Program-made: the position numbers and the translations under genes
Notes under the pieces: generated by a model
Database searches by the model: none
Told to the model about the DNA's origin: nothing
What the model saw: only the letters and a program-made list of their open reading frames with translations
In this document: in pieces, positions 1 through 8,883 of the stretch
How positions within the stretch are numbered: the stretch's first letter is position 1
Layout of the letters: each line of letters opens with the position of its first letter
DNA from: PLGF01 sp052139695
GTDB lineage: Bacteria > Verrucomicrobiota > Verrucomicrobiia > Limisphaerales > Palsa-1400
Direction of reading: 5' to 3'
Length of the DNA stretch: 64,000 bases
Assembly: GCA_052139695.1 (NCBI GenBank)
Contig: JBKQWF010000316.1
Coordinates: 1 to 64,000, forward strand

Positions 1-81
1 CTGCCAAAAGCGCCGTCCCAAGGCCTACCCCTTTATGACTCGGCCCCGCCATCTCATGAAGGACGCTCCAAAAAAATCTAG

Positions 82-258
82 CCCCACAAAAACTCGCAAA
101 TCCTTAACTTAGTGCCATTCGGCTTTACCCTGCAATCGTCCACCGACCTTGCCCACTGGACGCCGGTGAGCGCGAGTGTTTTTACGAACGCCCCGTCGCA
201 CTTTTTGTTGCCAGCGAGTGGCAGCAGCCAATTCTTCCGCGCGACAACTTCCTTATGA
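82..258 (+). pseudogene. C-terminal remnant of a secreted protein
   Basis: The forward frame ending at the TGA at 256-258 encodes a peptide containing LQSSTDLAHWTPVSASVF and ending SSQFFRATTSL. This matches the C-terminal 'STDLxxW' tail seen on many large secreted verrucomicrobial proteins, and two other genes in this window end in a similar way. The same frame is closed by a TAG at 79-81 and there is no plausible start codon with a ribosome site. I therefore read it as the tail of a broken gene whose body lies upstream or is gone. A frameshift upstream of position 1 or a sequencing error could also explain it. No function beyond membership of that secreted-protein group can be given. Confidence 0.45.
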
Positions 259-360
259 GGGGTCCGATTAAAAGCGCCGGGCAAGGTATGGAGAGGGGAA
301 ATCCCGGATAGAGGCGTATTTGCCGCGAATTATGTCACCCTAAGTTCGTTTTCCGTTGAC

Positions 361-514
361 CCAAATCCTCGCCTAATGTTCGCTCTGCACCTGAATGCTT
401 CGATAGGAATTGTATAGGACTGGAAACATGTGGTCGGCGAGACGCCGACCACAGCGACCGAGACGGTCGCGCTCCCCGGACCCGTGAAATTCGTCGGCTT
501 AGGCGAGGATTTGG
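361..514. repeat. Palindromic repeat element, family A copy 1
   Basis: A 154-bp element bounded by a perfect 16-bp terminal inverted repeat, CCAAATCCTCGCCTAA at 361-376 and its complement at 499-514. Inside is a hairpin GGTCGGCGAGACGCCGACC and the string CGAGACGGTCGCGCTCC. A second copy lies at 6197-6360. The rest of the gene-free stretch 259-634 shows nothing else recognisable. The element has no coding capacity that makes sense. It looks like a non-autonomous MITE- or REP-type element. Confidence 0.85.
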
Positions 515-634
515 GGTTGACAAAGGCGGTTGCTGGCTGGATGTTCTCTCCAGTAGCCGGAAAGTGACCGTGTTCTGACCGGTACACATGAAAGCCAATT
601 TTCTACGAGGATTATTTTTTGAGAGAGAATTGTT

Positions 635-1822
635 ATGCGAATTTTCATGCGAACCGTTTTGCTATTGCTTTCCGTGCTGCTCCAAGTCGGGGAACTGAAG
701 GCGCACGATATCACCTGGTGGGGAAACCCCTGGCCGGGCCTTACCCCCAATGTCCCCCTGACCATTTACTTTCCCAACGGGCAAAACAGAAACATTGGAA
801 TCGTTCCCGAATCTGGCGAGCCGTGCTGGGTAGTGGTGGATAATGTCAAAGTTTCGGATGCAACGCTCCTCAGTGCGGTGGCGCTTTCGCCGGATCCGGC
901 GAACTACGTGTATGTCCGGGTCGTGGCTTTGAGAGCGCCCCGCAATCACCTGGAATCGGCGACTGTCAGTTTTGACTGGGCCGCGACGGGTTATCCGCCC
1001 TTATCAGGTTGCACCGCCCCGACCACAAATGTCACGGTGCCGGTCCAGATCTCCGATCAACAGCCCGGGATGAGGATCAGCATAACGAATCCACAATGGA
1101 TCGTGGTCGATAACGGTTACTACAGCGCTTTACAGTCCTCGGACTGCCTCACCGGCCCCTGGACCATCGAAGGGCTGGGGCAGAAGTTTTCACTCTATGA
1201 CAGCGGGCGCAAGGGCGGCCAGTTCTTTCAGCGGTCAACGCTGACGACCGGCAATGTTGGTGGATACGTGACGGATCCTCTGGGGAATTCTCTTACGGGA
1301 ATGGCCATCACTTTGTATGAAGGTGGAGTGAACGCAGTCACCGATTTGACCGGCTATTACTCATTCCTCTGGCTGCCCCAGGGGTTGAATATGTTCACAA
1401 TTACCGATCCGAAAACTGGCGCGGCCTTGAACCTCGGCATGCCGGTTACCAACAACCCCACCCCTCCGACCAACAACCCCACGCCGATGATTGTAATAGC
1501 CACGGCCGGTTCGACCAACGTGGCTACGAACACTGTGACTAACGTCTGCAACTGCACGCCGTGGTGCGCGATTGGTTACGCCACCTCGGCTTCAGGAATG
1601 ACGCCAGTTTATTATTCCGGCGGTGCCAACGGTCCCAGCGGCGACACTTCAAACTGCGGGACTGCCGTCGTCACCGTCACGCCGCCATTGGGAGCTGCGT
1701 TTTCGATTCGACCGGGTACGAGAGGGCGTCAAAACTCAGGTCCCAACCCAGCCTCCGGGACATGGACTGTCGCAGCCACAGTTTGCGGTCAGACGAAGAT
1801 GGCTACAGTGGATGTGCCGTGA
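635..1822 (+). CDS. Secreted protein with carboxypeptidase-regulatory-like domain
   Basis: A 395-residue protein with an N-terminal signal peptide (about residues 1-23, ending LKA). The ATG at 635 follows a purine-rich GAGAGAGA ribosome site and is chosen over overlapping frames for that reason. Residues about 205-255 (start GNVGGYVTDPLG, with GYYSFLWLPQG) resemble a carboxypeptidase regulatory-like/CNA-B-type beta-sandwich, a module often found in exported adhesive or binding proteins. This is followed by a low-complexity linker with repeated TNNPTP and a cysteine-containing C-terminal region (CNCTPWC near 305). The remainder is unrecognised. It is probably exported. No catalytic residues are apparent and the exact role is unknown. 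Confidence 0.75.
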   Translation: MRIFMRTVLLLLSVLLQVGELKAHDITWWGNPWPGLTPNVPLTIYFPNGQNRNIGIVPESGEPCWVVVDNVKVSDATLLSAVALSPDPANYVYVRVVALRAPRNHLESATVSFDWAATGYPPLSGCTAPTTNVTVPVQISDQQPGMRISITNPQWIVVDNGYYSALQSSDCLTGPWTIEGLGQKFSLYDSGRKGGQFFQRSTLTTGNVGGYVTDPLGNSLTGMAITLYEGGVNAVTDLTGYYSFLWLPQGLNMFTITDPKTGAALNLGMPVTNNPTPPTNNPTPMIVIATAGSTNVATNTVTNVCNCTPWCAIGYATSASGMTPVYYSGGANGPSGDTSNCGTAVVTVTPPLGAAFSIRPGTRGRQNSGPNPASGTWTVAATVCGQTKMATVDVP

Positions 1823-1955
1823 CCTGGACCGCCTTGCCTGTGGCCACCGAAACGCCTAAGTCCAAAGAGCAAGGATTTGGACCGAAAGGGGCGAATGGTC
1901 GTTTTTTTGCCGTTTTTCCATTGTGCAAAGGGGACGCGGCAATGAAAATCAGGGC

Positions 1956-3239
1956 ATGAACAAATTGCGGCTTTTCGTTTCGCTGGCGGCTTTTTCTTTG
2001 GGCGCGGCGCAGGGTTTCGCGCAGGCGTCGGGGATTTACCCGGTGCGGGATTTTGGGGCCAAGGGCGATGGCAAAACGGATGATACGGCCCCTTTTCAAA
2101 AAGCCTTGGATGCGGCGGGCGCGGCGGGCGGGGGGACAGTGATGGCGGATCGCGGCAATTATTTTTTTGCCGGCCACCTGGTAGTGCCCAAGGCCGTGAC
2201 GCTTGGCGGAATATGGAGGTCGGTGCCGTCGCACGTTGGCCTGCGCAACCCGGGCCTGGCGAAACCGACCGACGATGGCACTACCTTTCTCGTGACGGAG
2301 AACGAGGGCACAGAGGAGGGCGCTCCATTTATTACCTTGACAGACAACAGTTCCTTGAGCGGCGTTGTTCTTTATTACCCTTTGCAAAAGGTGGATGAGG
2401 AGCCGAAACCGTATCCGTGGAGCGTGGCGATGCGGGGGCGGAATTGCGCGGTGCTGGATGTGGAATTGCTCAATCCGTATAACGGCATCGACGCCTCGAA
2501 GAACGAGCGCCACTTGATTCGCAACGTCTCCGGCCAACCGTTGCGCCGGGGCATATTTGTGGATGTGATTTTTGACATCGGCCGAATCGAGAACGTGCAT
2601 TTTAACCCGTGGTGGAGCACCAAGCCGGCCTTGTTCCAATGGCAGCAGAAAAACGGGGAGGCGTTCATCTTCGGACGCACCGACTGGCAGTACGTTCTGA
2701 ACACATTCTGTTTCGGTTATAAGGTCGGCTACAAGTTCGTGCGAACGTCGGGCGGGGTTTGCAATGGGAACTTTCTGGGCATCGGCGCGGACGATTGCTT
2801 TACGGCGGTGGAAGTCGAGGACTCGGAGCGATATGCCCTGCTCATCTGCAATGGCGAATTCGTCTCGTTTCACGGGCCTGATCCCACAATGGTGGTGGTG
2901 GGTGAGACCAACAAAGGGAGTGTGCGTTTTTCCAATTGCGCTTTTTGGGGGCCGTGCAACCAGATCGCAAAAATCAAAGGCAAAGGGACGGTGGGTTTTT
3001 CGGATTGCACCTTTTGCGCCTGGGACAGCCATAACGAAGGCCGTTCCGCTCTGCAAGTGGAGGGCGGCAGCGTGCTGGTGCGCGGCTGTGAATTCCAGGC
3101 GGACAAAGCACAAGTTGATTTGGGACCGGAAGTGCAGCGCGCGGTCATTGCGGACAATTTGATCAAGGGCAAGCTGCGGGTGACCAATCATAGTTCGCGC
3201 CCGTTCCAAATTCACGACAACGGAGGCGAGGTGCCTTAG
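1956..3239 (+). CDS. Secreted pectate-lyase-superfamily (right-handed beta-helix) protein
   Basis: A 427-residue protein. The ATG at 1956 begins a clear signal peptide (MNKLRLFVSLAAFSLGAAQG). An in-frame GTG at 1923 would bury that signal, so the later start is preferred. Residues about 30-75 carry the DFGAKGDGKTDDTAPFQKAL signature of the Pectate_lyase_3/polygalacturonase-like N-terminus, followed by GGGTVMADRGNYFF. The rest has the short repetitive strands expected of a parallel beta-helix. Family knowledge points to polysaccharide binding or cleavage outside the cytoplasm. The substrate cannot be read from the sequence, and no GH28 catalytic triad is obvious. A 470-codon antisense frame covers most of the gene but is a shadow. 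Confidence 0.85.
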   Translation: MNKLRLFVSLAAFSLGAAQGFAQASGIYPVRDFGAKGDGKTDDTAPFQKALDAAGAAGGGTVMADRGNYFFAGHLVVPKAVTLGGIWRSVPSHVGLRNPGLAKPTDDGTTFLVTENEGTEEGAPFITLTDNSSLSGVVLYYPLQKVDEEPKPYPWSVAMRGRNCAVLDVELLNPYNGIDASKNERHLIRNVSGQPLRRGIFVDVIFDIGRIENVHFNPWWSTKPALFQWQQKNGEAFIFGRTDWQYVLNTFCFGYKVGYKFVRTSGGVCNGNFLGIGADDCFTAVEVEDSERYALLICNGEFVSFHGPDPTMVVVGETNKGSVRFSNCAFWGPCNQIAKIKGKGTVGFSDCTFCAWDSHNEGRSALQVEGGSVLVRGCEFQADKAQVDLGPEVQRAVIADNLIKGKLRVTNHSSRPFQIHDNGGEVP

Positions 3240-3242
3240 CCC

Positions 3243-3442
3243 CTTAGCCGGAACGATGCGGTTGGACTGGGGAGCGCGACCGTCCCGGTCGCTCTGGCCG
3301 GCGTCCCGATGGCCAGTCGGAAGAAAAATCTGGCCTCGCCGATTGGTGAATCATCGCGCTTCGGAGTGGTTTTCGGCGAGACGCCGAAAACGGCGGCCGA
3401 GACGGCCGCGCTCCCCAATCCAACGGCATCGTTCCGGCTTAG
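3243..3442. repeat. Palindromic repeat element, family B
   Basis: A 200-bp element with long imperfect terminal inverted repeats of about 42 bp (left arm 3243-3284, right arm 3401-3442, both containing AGCCGGAACGATGC and GGGGAGCGCG). The interior contains the hairpin TTTCGGCGAGACGCCGAAAA near 3371-3390. The hairpin and the GAGACGGCCGCGCTCCCC string are shared with family A, so the two families appear related. It starts just after the stop of the beta-helix gene. Confidence 0.85.
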
Positions 3443-3463
3443 TGCTGGCATGAGATGGGAACG

Positions 3464-3570
3464 ATGAAGAGCCCTGGCCCCGGCGCGACGGAGGCAGCCC
3501 CCAGCGACTATCTCAGCGCGCTGATCTCCAGCTTTCTCGGCTGGACACTCGATGCCTTCGACTTCTTCTT
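3464..3570 (+). pseudogene. N-terminal remnant of an MFS transporter
   Basis: From the ATG at 3464 the frame reads about 35 residues containing SALISSFLGWTLDAFDFF. This is the hallmark start of MFS sialate/shikimate/aromatic-acid:H+ symporters (first transmembrane helix with the GW(T/M)LDAFDFF motif). The similarity stops abruptly at about 3568. The next codon, TTA, is also the complement of the stop codon of the convergent secreted-protein gene, and from there on the frame is only the antisense of that gene. The gene has therefore lost everything after its first helix. Family B repeats lie immediately upstream. The N-terminal match is visible; the mechanism of loss is inferred. Confidence 0.65.
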
Positions 3571-6049
3571 ACTGTTGCTGGATGATATAGAACCCGTTGC
3601 CGGGACCGTGATTGACCATATCCAGATAGGATGTGGTCGGAAATCCTCCAGCGATGCCAGTGGCCAAAGGCGTCCATTGGGAGGCCTTCGCCGAGAGCGT
3701 GCTGGTGAACAGCACGCTGTAGGACTTGCTCTCCATGCTGTTCCAAGTCAAATTAATGCCTCCGCCGGGCTGAGGCGTGACGGCGGTGAAGTTTGGCACG
3801 CTCAGTCTGACGGAGAGGTCGTCGATCAGCATGATGCCTGTCACGGACGAAGAGCCACCGGAGGCGAAATTTACCCGAAGCTGGGCTGTGCCCGCGGGGA
3901 GCGCGAGGCGGATGAATTCCTGGTCGAAGGTTGACGGCGGACCGACGCTGCCTTGCCAGCCGGCGTTTGTGCCGTTGGGCGAAGTGTTGTTATCAATGCT
4001 AAAGAGCGTGTCACTGTTCGTGTCGAGGAAGGCAAAGCTTAAGCGCATGCTTCCGTTGGTGATGTCATAAAGTTGAAACCATTGAATGTCCACGGCGTCG
4101 CCGTTTGTCGCCAGACCAGCAAGATTGAGAAACATATACCATTCCCCGTAATTGAGGGGATCATTGTCCACCAAGGCAAGGGCGTGGGCGGGGCTGGTCC
4201 AATTGTTCGTCGAAACCTGGTCGATCACGCTGCTGCTGCCGCCGCGCAGCCAGCCGCCCGCTGGATTCGCGAGCGTCGGGTTATCCAAGGCCGCACCCTC
4301 CTCAAATGTTGGGTTAGGAAAGAAGTTGCCGGCCAGCACAGTGGGGGGAATGGGCTGCACGACTTGGACCGCGGCGGACAGGGCTTCAATCAGCAGCACG
4401 CCGGTGGCAAGCTCAGGTCCCGAAGCCAATGCGAAGCGCATCCGCACGGAGCCGGCCGGCACCACCACTTGATTTGATTCCACCGTAAAGCTCGAGCTGC
4501 CAATAGCACCGTTCCAACCGCTGCTATTCCCTGTCATGTTAAAGTTGGTTGAAGTCAGGATGTTGCTGGTGGCGTCGAAGAACAGAACCGAGAGCCACAT
4601 GGGGCCGTTGGTCACGCTGTAGAGCGCGGAGTACTGGATATTAACCAGGTTGCCAGGGGCCGCGTTGGAAGAGGAGAGAGCCAGGTCGCCATCCCACTCG
4701 CCGTACTGGGTTGTCGCGTTGTCAATGACGGCCAGGGCATAAGTGGGAATGTTGTTTACGGTAATGACCTGATCCATGGCGGAATCGCTGCCATGGCGCG
4801 TCCATCCGGTGGGCGTGCCGGTGGGGTGGCCCAGATTGGACCCGGCTGAGAAGGTAGGATTAGGCCAGAAGTTGCCTGGCAGGATGGCTGGAGCCTGCGG
4901 CGGAGCGATGGACAAATCGTCGATTATCATAATGCCTTTAGTGTCGCCCCCACCGCCGGAAACCAGTTGCACGAGGAGCTGCGTCGCCTCAGGCGGAACC
5001 GTGATGAGTTGGTTGGCCTTGGTGAAGCTTGAACCCGCGACAGCGCCCGTCCATCCAGGGCTGTTACCAGTGACCTGGAATGAAATGTCGCTGACGTCAT
5101 TTCCTCCGGCGTTATAGAATGAGAACGTCACGCGCATATTATCATTGGTGATGCTGTAAAGCTGAAACCACTGGACGTTCAAGGGGTCCCCCGGCTTGGC
5201 ATGGCCACTGAGCGAGAGGAGGTCTGAGTACCATGAACCGTAATGGAGAGGATCGTTGTCCACTACCGTCAGGGCGTGGGTGGCGCTGACGTAATTATTG
5301 GTCGTGACTTGAGTTATGTAGGCGGCGCCACTGTTATAGGTATTCCAGCCGGTCGGGATACCGTTGGTTTGATCCAAATTTGTCCCCGACTCAAAGCTTG
5401 GGTTCGGCCAAAAGTTGCCCGGCAGCAATTCCGGCGTCGGCGCGCGCGCGACGTACAAGTCGTCCACCACCAACACGCCCTCGGTGCCGGGCGGGCCTCC
5501 GGAGACGATTCCGACGTTGACGTAGATGGTGCCGATCGGCACGAGCGCGGTTTGATTTGTTTCGGTGAACGTGGAGTCAACGCCGCCGTTCCAGCCTGGA
5601 CTGTCTCCTGGTCCAACCACGAATTGGCTCGCGCTAATGTAGTTGCTGTTCGCGTCCAGAAACCCCAGCGCGACCCGCATCTGGTTGTCTTGGACGCTAT
5701 ACATCAGATCATACCGCATCTCGATGGTGTCGCCCGGGTTGGCCATCCCTGCCAGAGGGACGGTGCAATCCCATTCGCCATAGTAGTCGGCCTGGTTCTC
5801 ATTGATGACCATGATTGCGTTTGTGGAATCTGGCAAATCAACGTTGGTGATCTCGTCGATGGTGTTCAAATTGCCCACGAGACTGCCGTTGCGCACCCAG
5901 CCGGTGGGAGTGCCCGTCGGCTGGCCGAGATCGGTCCCGCTCGAAAAGGTGGAGTTGGGCCAGAAGTTATTCGGAAGCGGTTGGCCGTTGGCCGAGGAGG
6001 CGACCATCAAGAGTATTCCCGCGCCAAGGATGGCAAGTTTGTGGTTCAT
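3569..6049 (-). CDS. Secreted protein with four tandem beta-sandwich-like repeats
   Basis: An 826-residue exported protein. The ATG at 6049 gives a clean signal peptide (MNHKLAILGAGILLMVASSANG). A GTG at 6073 would add eight residues and is the alternative start. Four units of roughly 180-195 residues follow, beginning near residues 27, 216, 395 and 590. Each opens with NFWPNxTFxxG...GxPTGW, continues through YGEW and LYSVT-like strands, and closes on a GVLLIDDL-type strand. This pattern suggests carbohydrate-binding jelly rolls (CBM4/9-like), but that is inference. The C-terminal 75 residues (GGGINLTWNSMESKSYSVL) resemble the tail domain common in verrucomicrobial secreted proteins. No catalytic motif is seen. 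Convergent with the MFS remnant. Confidence 0.8.
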   Translation of the reverse strand: MNHKLAILGAGILLMVASSANGQPLPNNFWPNSTFSSGTDLGQPTGTPTGWVRNGSLVGNLNTIDEITNVDLPDSTNAIMVINENQADYYGEWDCTVPLAGMANPGDTIEMRYDLMYSVQDNQMRVALGFLDANSNYISASQFVVGPGDSPGWNGGVDSTFTETNQTALVPIGTIYVNVGIVSGGPPGTEGVLVVDDLYVARAPTPELLPGNFWPNPSFESGTNLDQTNGIPTGWNTYNSGAAYITQVTTNNYVSATHALTVVDNDPLHYGSWYSDLLSLSGHAKPGDPLNVQWFQLYSITNDNMRVTFSFYNAGGNDVSDISFQVTGNSPGWTGAVAGSSFTKANQLITVPPEATQLLVQLVSGGGGDTKGIMIIDDLSIAPPQAPAILPGNFWPNPTFSAGSNLGHPTGTPTGWTRHGSDSAMDQVITVNNIPTYALAVIDNATTQYGEWDGDLALSSSNAAPGNLVNIQYSALYSVTNGPMWLSVLFFDATSNILTSTNFNMTGNSSGWNGAIGSSSFTVESNQVVVPAGSVRMRFALASGPELATGVLLIEALSAAVQVVQPIPPTVLAGNFFPNPTFEEGAALDNPTLANPAGGWLRGGSSSVIDQVSTNNWTSPAHALALVDNDPLNYGEWYMFLNLAGLATNGDAVDIQWFQLYDITNGSMRLSFAFLDTNSDTLFSIDNNTSPNGTNAGWQGSVGPPSTFDQEFIRLALPAGTAQLRVNFASGGSSSVTGIMLIDDLSVRLSVPNFTAVTPQPGGGINLTWNSMESKSYSVLFTSTLSAKASQWTPLATGIAGGFPTTSYLDMVNHGPGNGFYIIQQQ

Positions 6050-6196
6050 CAGAGAATCAGAGGGGGAGTTCACGACTTGATTGTAACCCTCGCGTTGCCA
6101 AAAGCAAGGAAAATCGCCGGTGACGCCGGGGACGATCGGGGACGATGAAACGCGGAGGGCACTTCTCAGTAAGGGCTCTTTCCAGAGAAGAGAGAC

Positions 6197-6360
6197 CCAA
6201 ATCCTCGCCTAATGTTCGCTCTGCACCTGAATGCTTCGATAGGAATTGTATAGGACTGGAAACATGTGGTCGGCGAGACGCCGACCACAGCGACCGAGAC
6301 GGTACCGAGACGGTCGCGCTCCCCGGACCGTGAAATTCGTCGGCATAGGCGAGGATTTGG
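6197..6360. repeat. Palindromic repeat element, family A copy 2
   Basis: The second copy of the element at 361-514. It is 164 bp long, with 15 of 16 terminal-repeat positions matching. Relative to copy 1 it has an 11-bp internal duplication (ACCGAGACGGT) and one missing C. It lies upstream of the DegT aminotransferase gene in a 380-bp gene-free stretch that otherwise shows no clear promoter. Confidence 0.85.
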
Positions 6361-6457
6361 GAGAGAGTTCTGGGCTTGACCCGTGCAATAAGAAGGCTGA
6401 ATCTCGTCGCTTAACAATCGTGTGATATGAAAAGATCATTTAACCCCGAAAACAATT

Positions 6458-7657
6458 ATGCCAGGACCAGGTTCATATTGGATAGATGACGAAGAGAAGA
6501 AGCAGGTGCTGGAGGTGCTCAATAGCGGGCATCTCAGCCGCTATGGTCAATTGGAGGACTCGAAATATACCCGCCAAGTTTACAATCTCGAAAAGGAATT
6601 TGCCGGCTACGTGGGAGTCCCTTACGCGCTGGGGACAAGTTCGGGCACGAGCGCGCTGCTGTGCTGCTTGTTCGCCGGCGGGTTGAAACCCGGCGACGAG
6701 GTCATTGTCCCGGCTTACACCTTTGTGGCGACCTACAGCGCGGCGGCGTTTCTCGGATTGGTCCCGGTGCTTTGCGAGGTTGACGAAAGTTTGAATCTGG
6801 ATCCGGCGGATATCGAGCGACGAATCACGCCCAGGACCAAAGCCATTATGGCCGTCCACATGCTGGGCAATCCGTGCGACATGGACCGCATCATGGCCAT
6901 GGCCGCCAAACACAAGCTCTTCGTCATCGAAGATGCCTGCCAGGCAGCCGGTGCTTCTTATCATGGAAAGAAGGTGGGCAGCATTGGCGACATGGGAGGC
7001 TTTTCACTCAATGTGTTCAAAACGATTACGGCAGGCGATGGCGGGATTGTGACGGCTCGCACCGAAGCGCATTATCGACTGGCCTTTGGTTTTCATGACC
7101 AGGGACATTCGCCCTTAAGAGCCGGGGTGGAAGTGGGAAGCCGGTGCGTTCTGGGGTTGAACTTCCGCATGAATGAAGTGACCGGCGCGCTGGCGCTGGC
7201 ACAATTGCGGAAAATCGACCGAATCCTGTCCGCTCTCCGGGACAAGAAGAGCAAGTTTAAGGAACTCATCGGCCAAATCGCAGGAGTTCATTATCGCAAG
7301 CTCAACGATCCTAAAGGCGAGTGCGCCACGCTCCTCACCCTTCTGTTTGACGATCCGAGCCACGCCGCCAGCGTCGCCGAGGCTCTGGGCACAAAGACGG
7401 TCGATAAGAGCGGCTGGCACGTCTATGCCAATATGGAGCATGTGGACCGATATTTGCGGGAGCACGGCCAGCCGCATGGGCACGGCGCTTATCCTCGCAC
7501 CGATGACATCCTCCGCCGCGCGATCAATCTGAGCGTGGGCGTGGTGGATGGCGGCTTGGGGGCGGCTTTTGGCATCAATATCAACTCGGCCGACGCGGAA
7601 ATCGCGGAGGCGGCGCAAAAGGTCCGCGCGGCCTGCCAGGGTCCGGCAAAGAAATAG
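6458..7657 (+). CDS. DegT/DnrJ/EryC1/StrS family PLP-dependent aminotransferase
   Basis: A 399-residue cytoplasmic enzyme of the sugar-aminotransferase family. Visible features are the N-terminal GxLSRYG segment, the cofactor-binding GTSSGTSAL (about 62-70), PAYTFVAT, the DACQAAGA stretch (Asp contacting the PLP ring nitrogen), and the SLNVFKTITAGDGG motif with the Schiff-base lysine at about K188. These enzymes transaminate keto-sugars or ketocyclitols, usually with glutamate. The length is typical. It is followed after 35 bp by a Gfo/Idh/MocA dehydrogenase and then a permease. The dehydrogenase/aminotransferase pairing suggests oxidation of a sugar or cyclitol followed by amination, but the substrate is not determined. 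No strong Shine-Dalgarno is present. Confidence 0.9.
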   Translation: MPGPGSYWIDDEEKKQVLEVLNSGHLSRYGQLEDSKYTRQVYNLEKEFAGYVGVPYALGTSSGTSALLCCLFAGGLKPGDEVIVPAYTFVATYSAAAFLGLVPVLCEVDESLNLDPADIERRITPRTKAIMAVHMLGNPCDMDRIMAMAAKHKLFVIEDACQAAGASYHGKKVGSIGDMGGFSLNVFKTITAGDGGIVTARTEAHYRLAFGFHDQGHSPLRAGVEVGSRCVLGLNFRMNEVTGALALAQLRKIDRILSALRDKKSKFKELIGQIAGVHYRKLNDPKGECATLLTLLFDDPSHAASVAEALGTKTVDKSGWHVYANMEHVDRYLREHGQPHGHGAYPRTDDILRRAINLSVGVVDGGLGAAFGININSADAEIAEAAQKVRAACQGPAKK

Positions 7658-7692
7658 TCAAATATAAAAACTTCCGAAGGGTCTTAACCGAA

Positions 7693-8883
7693 ATGAAGCG
7701 GAACCCAAACGAAATCCGGGTAGCGATGATTGGTTACGGGTTCATGGGCGTAGCCCATTCCAACGCCTTTCGCAACGCGGCCATGTGGTTTAATTTGCCG
7801 GTCAAACTCGCCATGAAGGTGGTTTGCGGCAAATCAGCCAAGAATGTGGCCGCTTTTGCCGGCAGGTTCGGCTGGGAGGAAACCGAGACGGATTGGCGGA
7901 AAGTGGTGGCACGGGAGGACGTGGACCTGGTCAGCATCGCGGCGCCCGGCGATTTGCACCCGGCAATCGCGTTGGAGGCGGCCCGGCATGGCAAAGACAT
8001 TCTCTGCGAAAAACCTCTTGCCAACAGCCTGTCTGAGGCGGAGCGGATGCTGGAAGCGGTTGAGCGCGCCGGCGTCCGGCATTGCTGCGGCTACTCCTAC
8101 CGGTTTACACCCGGCACCGCCCTGGCCGCTCGATTTGTGCGGGAAGGCCGCGTCGGCCGCATTTTTCACGTCCATGCCCGTTACGCGCAAGATTGGCCGG
8201 CCAGCGCCGATTTTCCCATGGTCTGGCGCTTTCAAAAGGAGATCGCGGGAAGCGGTTCGCTGGGGGACATCTGCGCCCATTCCATCGACTTGACACACTT
8301 CATCACCGGACTGCGTTTCCAGGCAGTCATCGGCAACCTTCAGACACTGATTCCCGATCGGCCGGCGGGCGGCTCTGGGGCGCGGGCGCAGGTCACGGTG
8401 GATGATTCGGCGCAGTTTCTTTGTCGTTTTGCCGAAGGAGTCGCCGGCTGTTTTGAGGCCACGCGCATGGCGACGGGGCGAAAGAACCACAACTGCATTG
8501 AGGTCAATGGCGAACTCGGTTCGGTCTATTGGGATTTCGAAGAGCAGAATTATCTCTATTTTTACGATGGGTCGCGGCCAGGAACGGAGCGGGGTTTTAG
8601 CAAGATCAACGCGACGCACGATGACCATCCGTACGGCGGCGGACCCTGGCCGCAGGGTCATGGCATTGGCTATGCCGACACTTTCGTTATTGAAGTGGCT
8701 GAATTCGTCAAGGCGATCGTCAACGGCGCGGCGTTTCGTCCGAACTTCGAAGACGGAGTTCGCGCGCAACGGGTGCTGGACGCCATCGAAAGGTCAGCCG
8801 TTGAAAGAAAATGGATTGAAGTGGAGGACGGCGCGAAGAAACTTCCATCCCACGATGCCGGGCCGGGCCGGATGCTGGTTTGA
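7693..8883 (+). CDS. Gfo/Idh/MocA family NAD(P)-dependent oxidoreductase
   Basis: A 396-residue dehydrogenase. The N-terminal Rossmann fold shows MIGYGFMGVAHSNAF (about residues 13-27), and the CEKPLANSLSEAE motif (about 99-111) contains the family's conserved EKP lysine. The C-terminal alpha/beta domain carries SLGDICAHSIDL, with the histidine typical of the active site. The family oxidises or reduces sugars, inositols and related polyols. The gene lies 35 bp after the DegT aminotransferase. Its TGA overlaps the TTG start of the downstream permease by 4 bp, so the three are probably one operon. Confidence 0.9.
   Translation: MKRNPNEIRVAMIGYGFMGVAHSNAFRNAAMWFNLPVKLAMKVVCGKSAKNVAAFAGRFGWEETETDWRKVVAREDVDLVSIAAPGDLHPAIALEAARHGKDILCEKPLANSLSEAERMLEAVERAGVRHCCGYSYRFTPGTALAARFVREGRVGRIFHVHARYAQDWPASADFPMVWRFQKEIAGSGSLGDICAHSIDLTHFITGLRFQAVIGNLQTLIPDRPAGGSGARAQVTVDDSAQFLCRFAEGVAGCFEATRMATGRKNHNCIEVNGELGSVYWDFEEQNYLYFYDGSRPGTERGFSKINATHDDHPYGGGPWPQGHGIGYADTFVIEVAEFVKAIVNGAAFRPNFEDGVRAQRVLDAIERSAVERKWIEVEDGAKKLPSHDAGPGRMLV

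Noticed and set aside
330..598. Overlapping short minus-strand frames in the family A element
   Set aside because: They are translations of the palindromic repeat and recur at the second copy; they are not genes.
1803..3215. 470-codon minus-strand frame
   Set aside because: It lies antisense to the beta-helix gene, has no recognisable domain and is rich in His/Arg/Ala as typical for a shadow frame in high-GC DNA.
3569..6049. CRISPR-like or DNA-level tandem repeats in the four-repeat protein gene
   Set aside because: The repetition is at protein level with diverged DNA; there are no short regular direct repeats with spacers.
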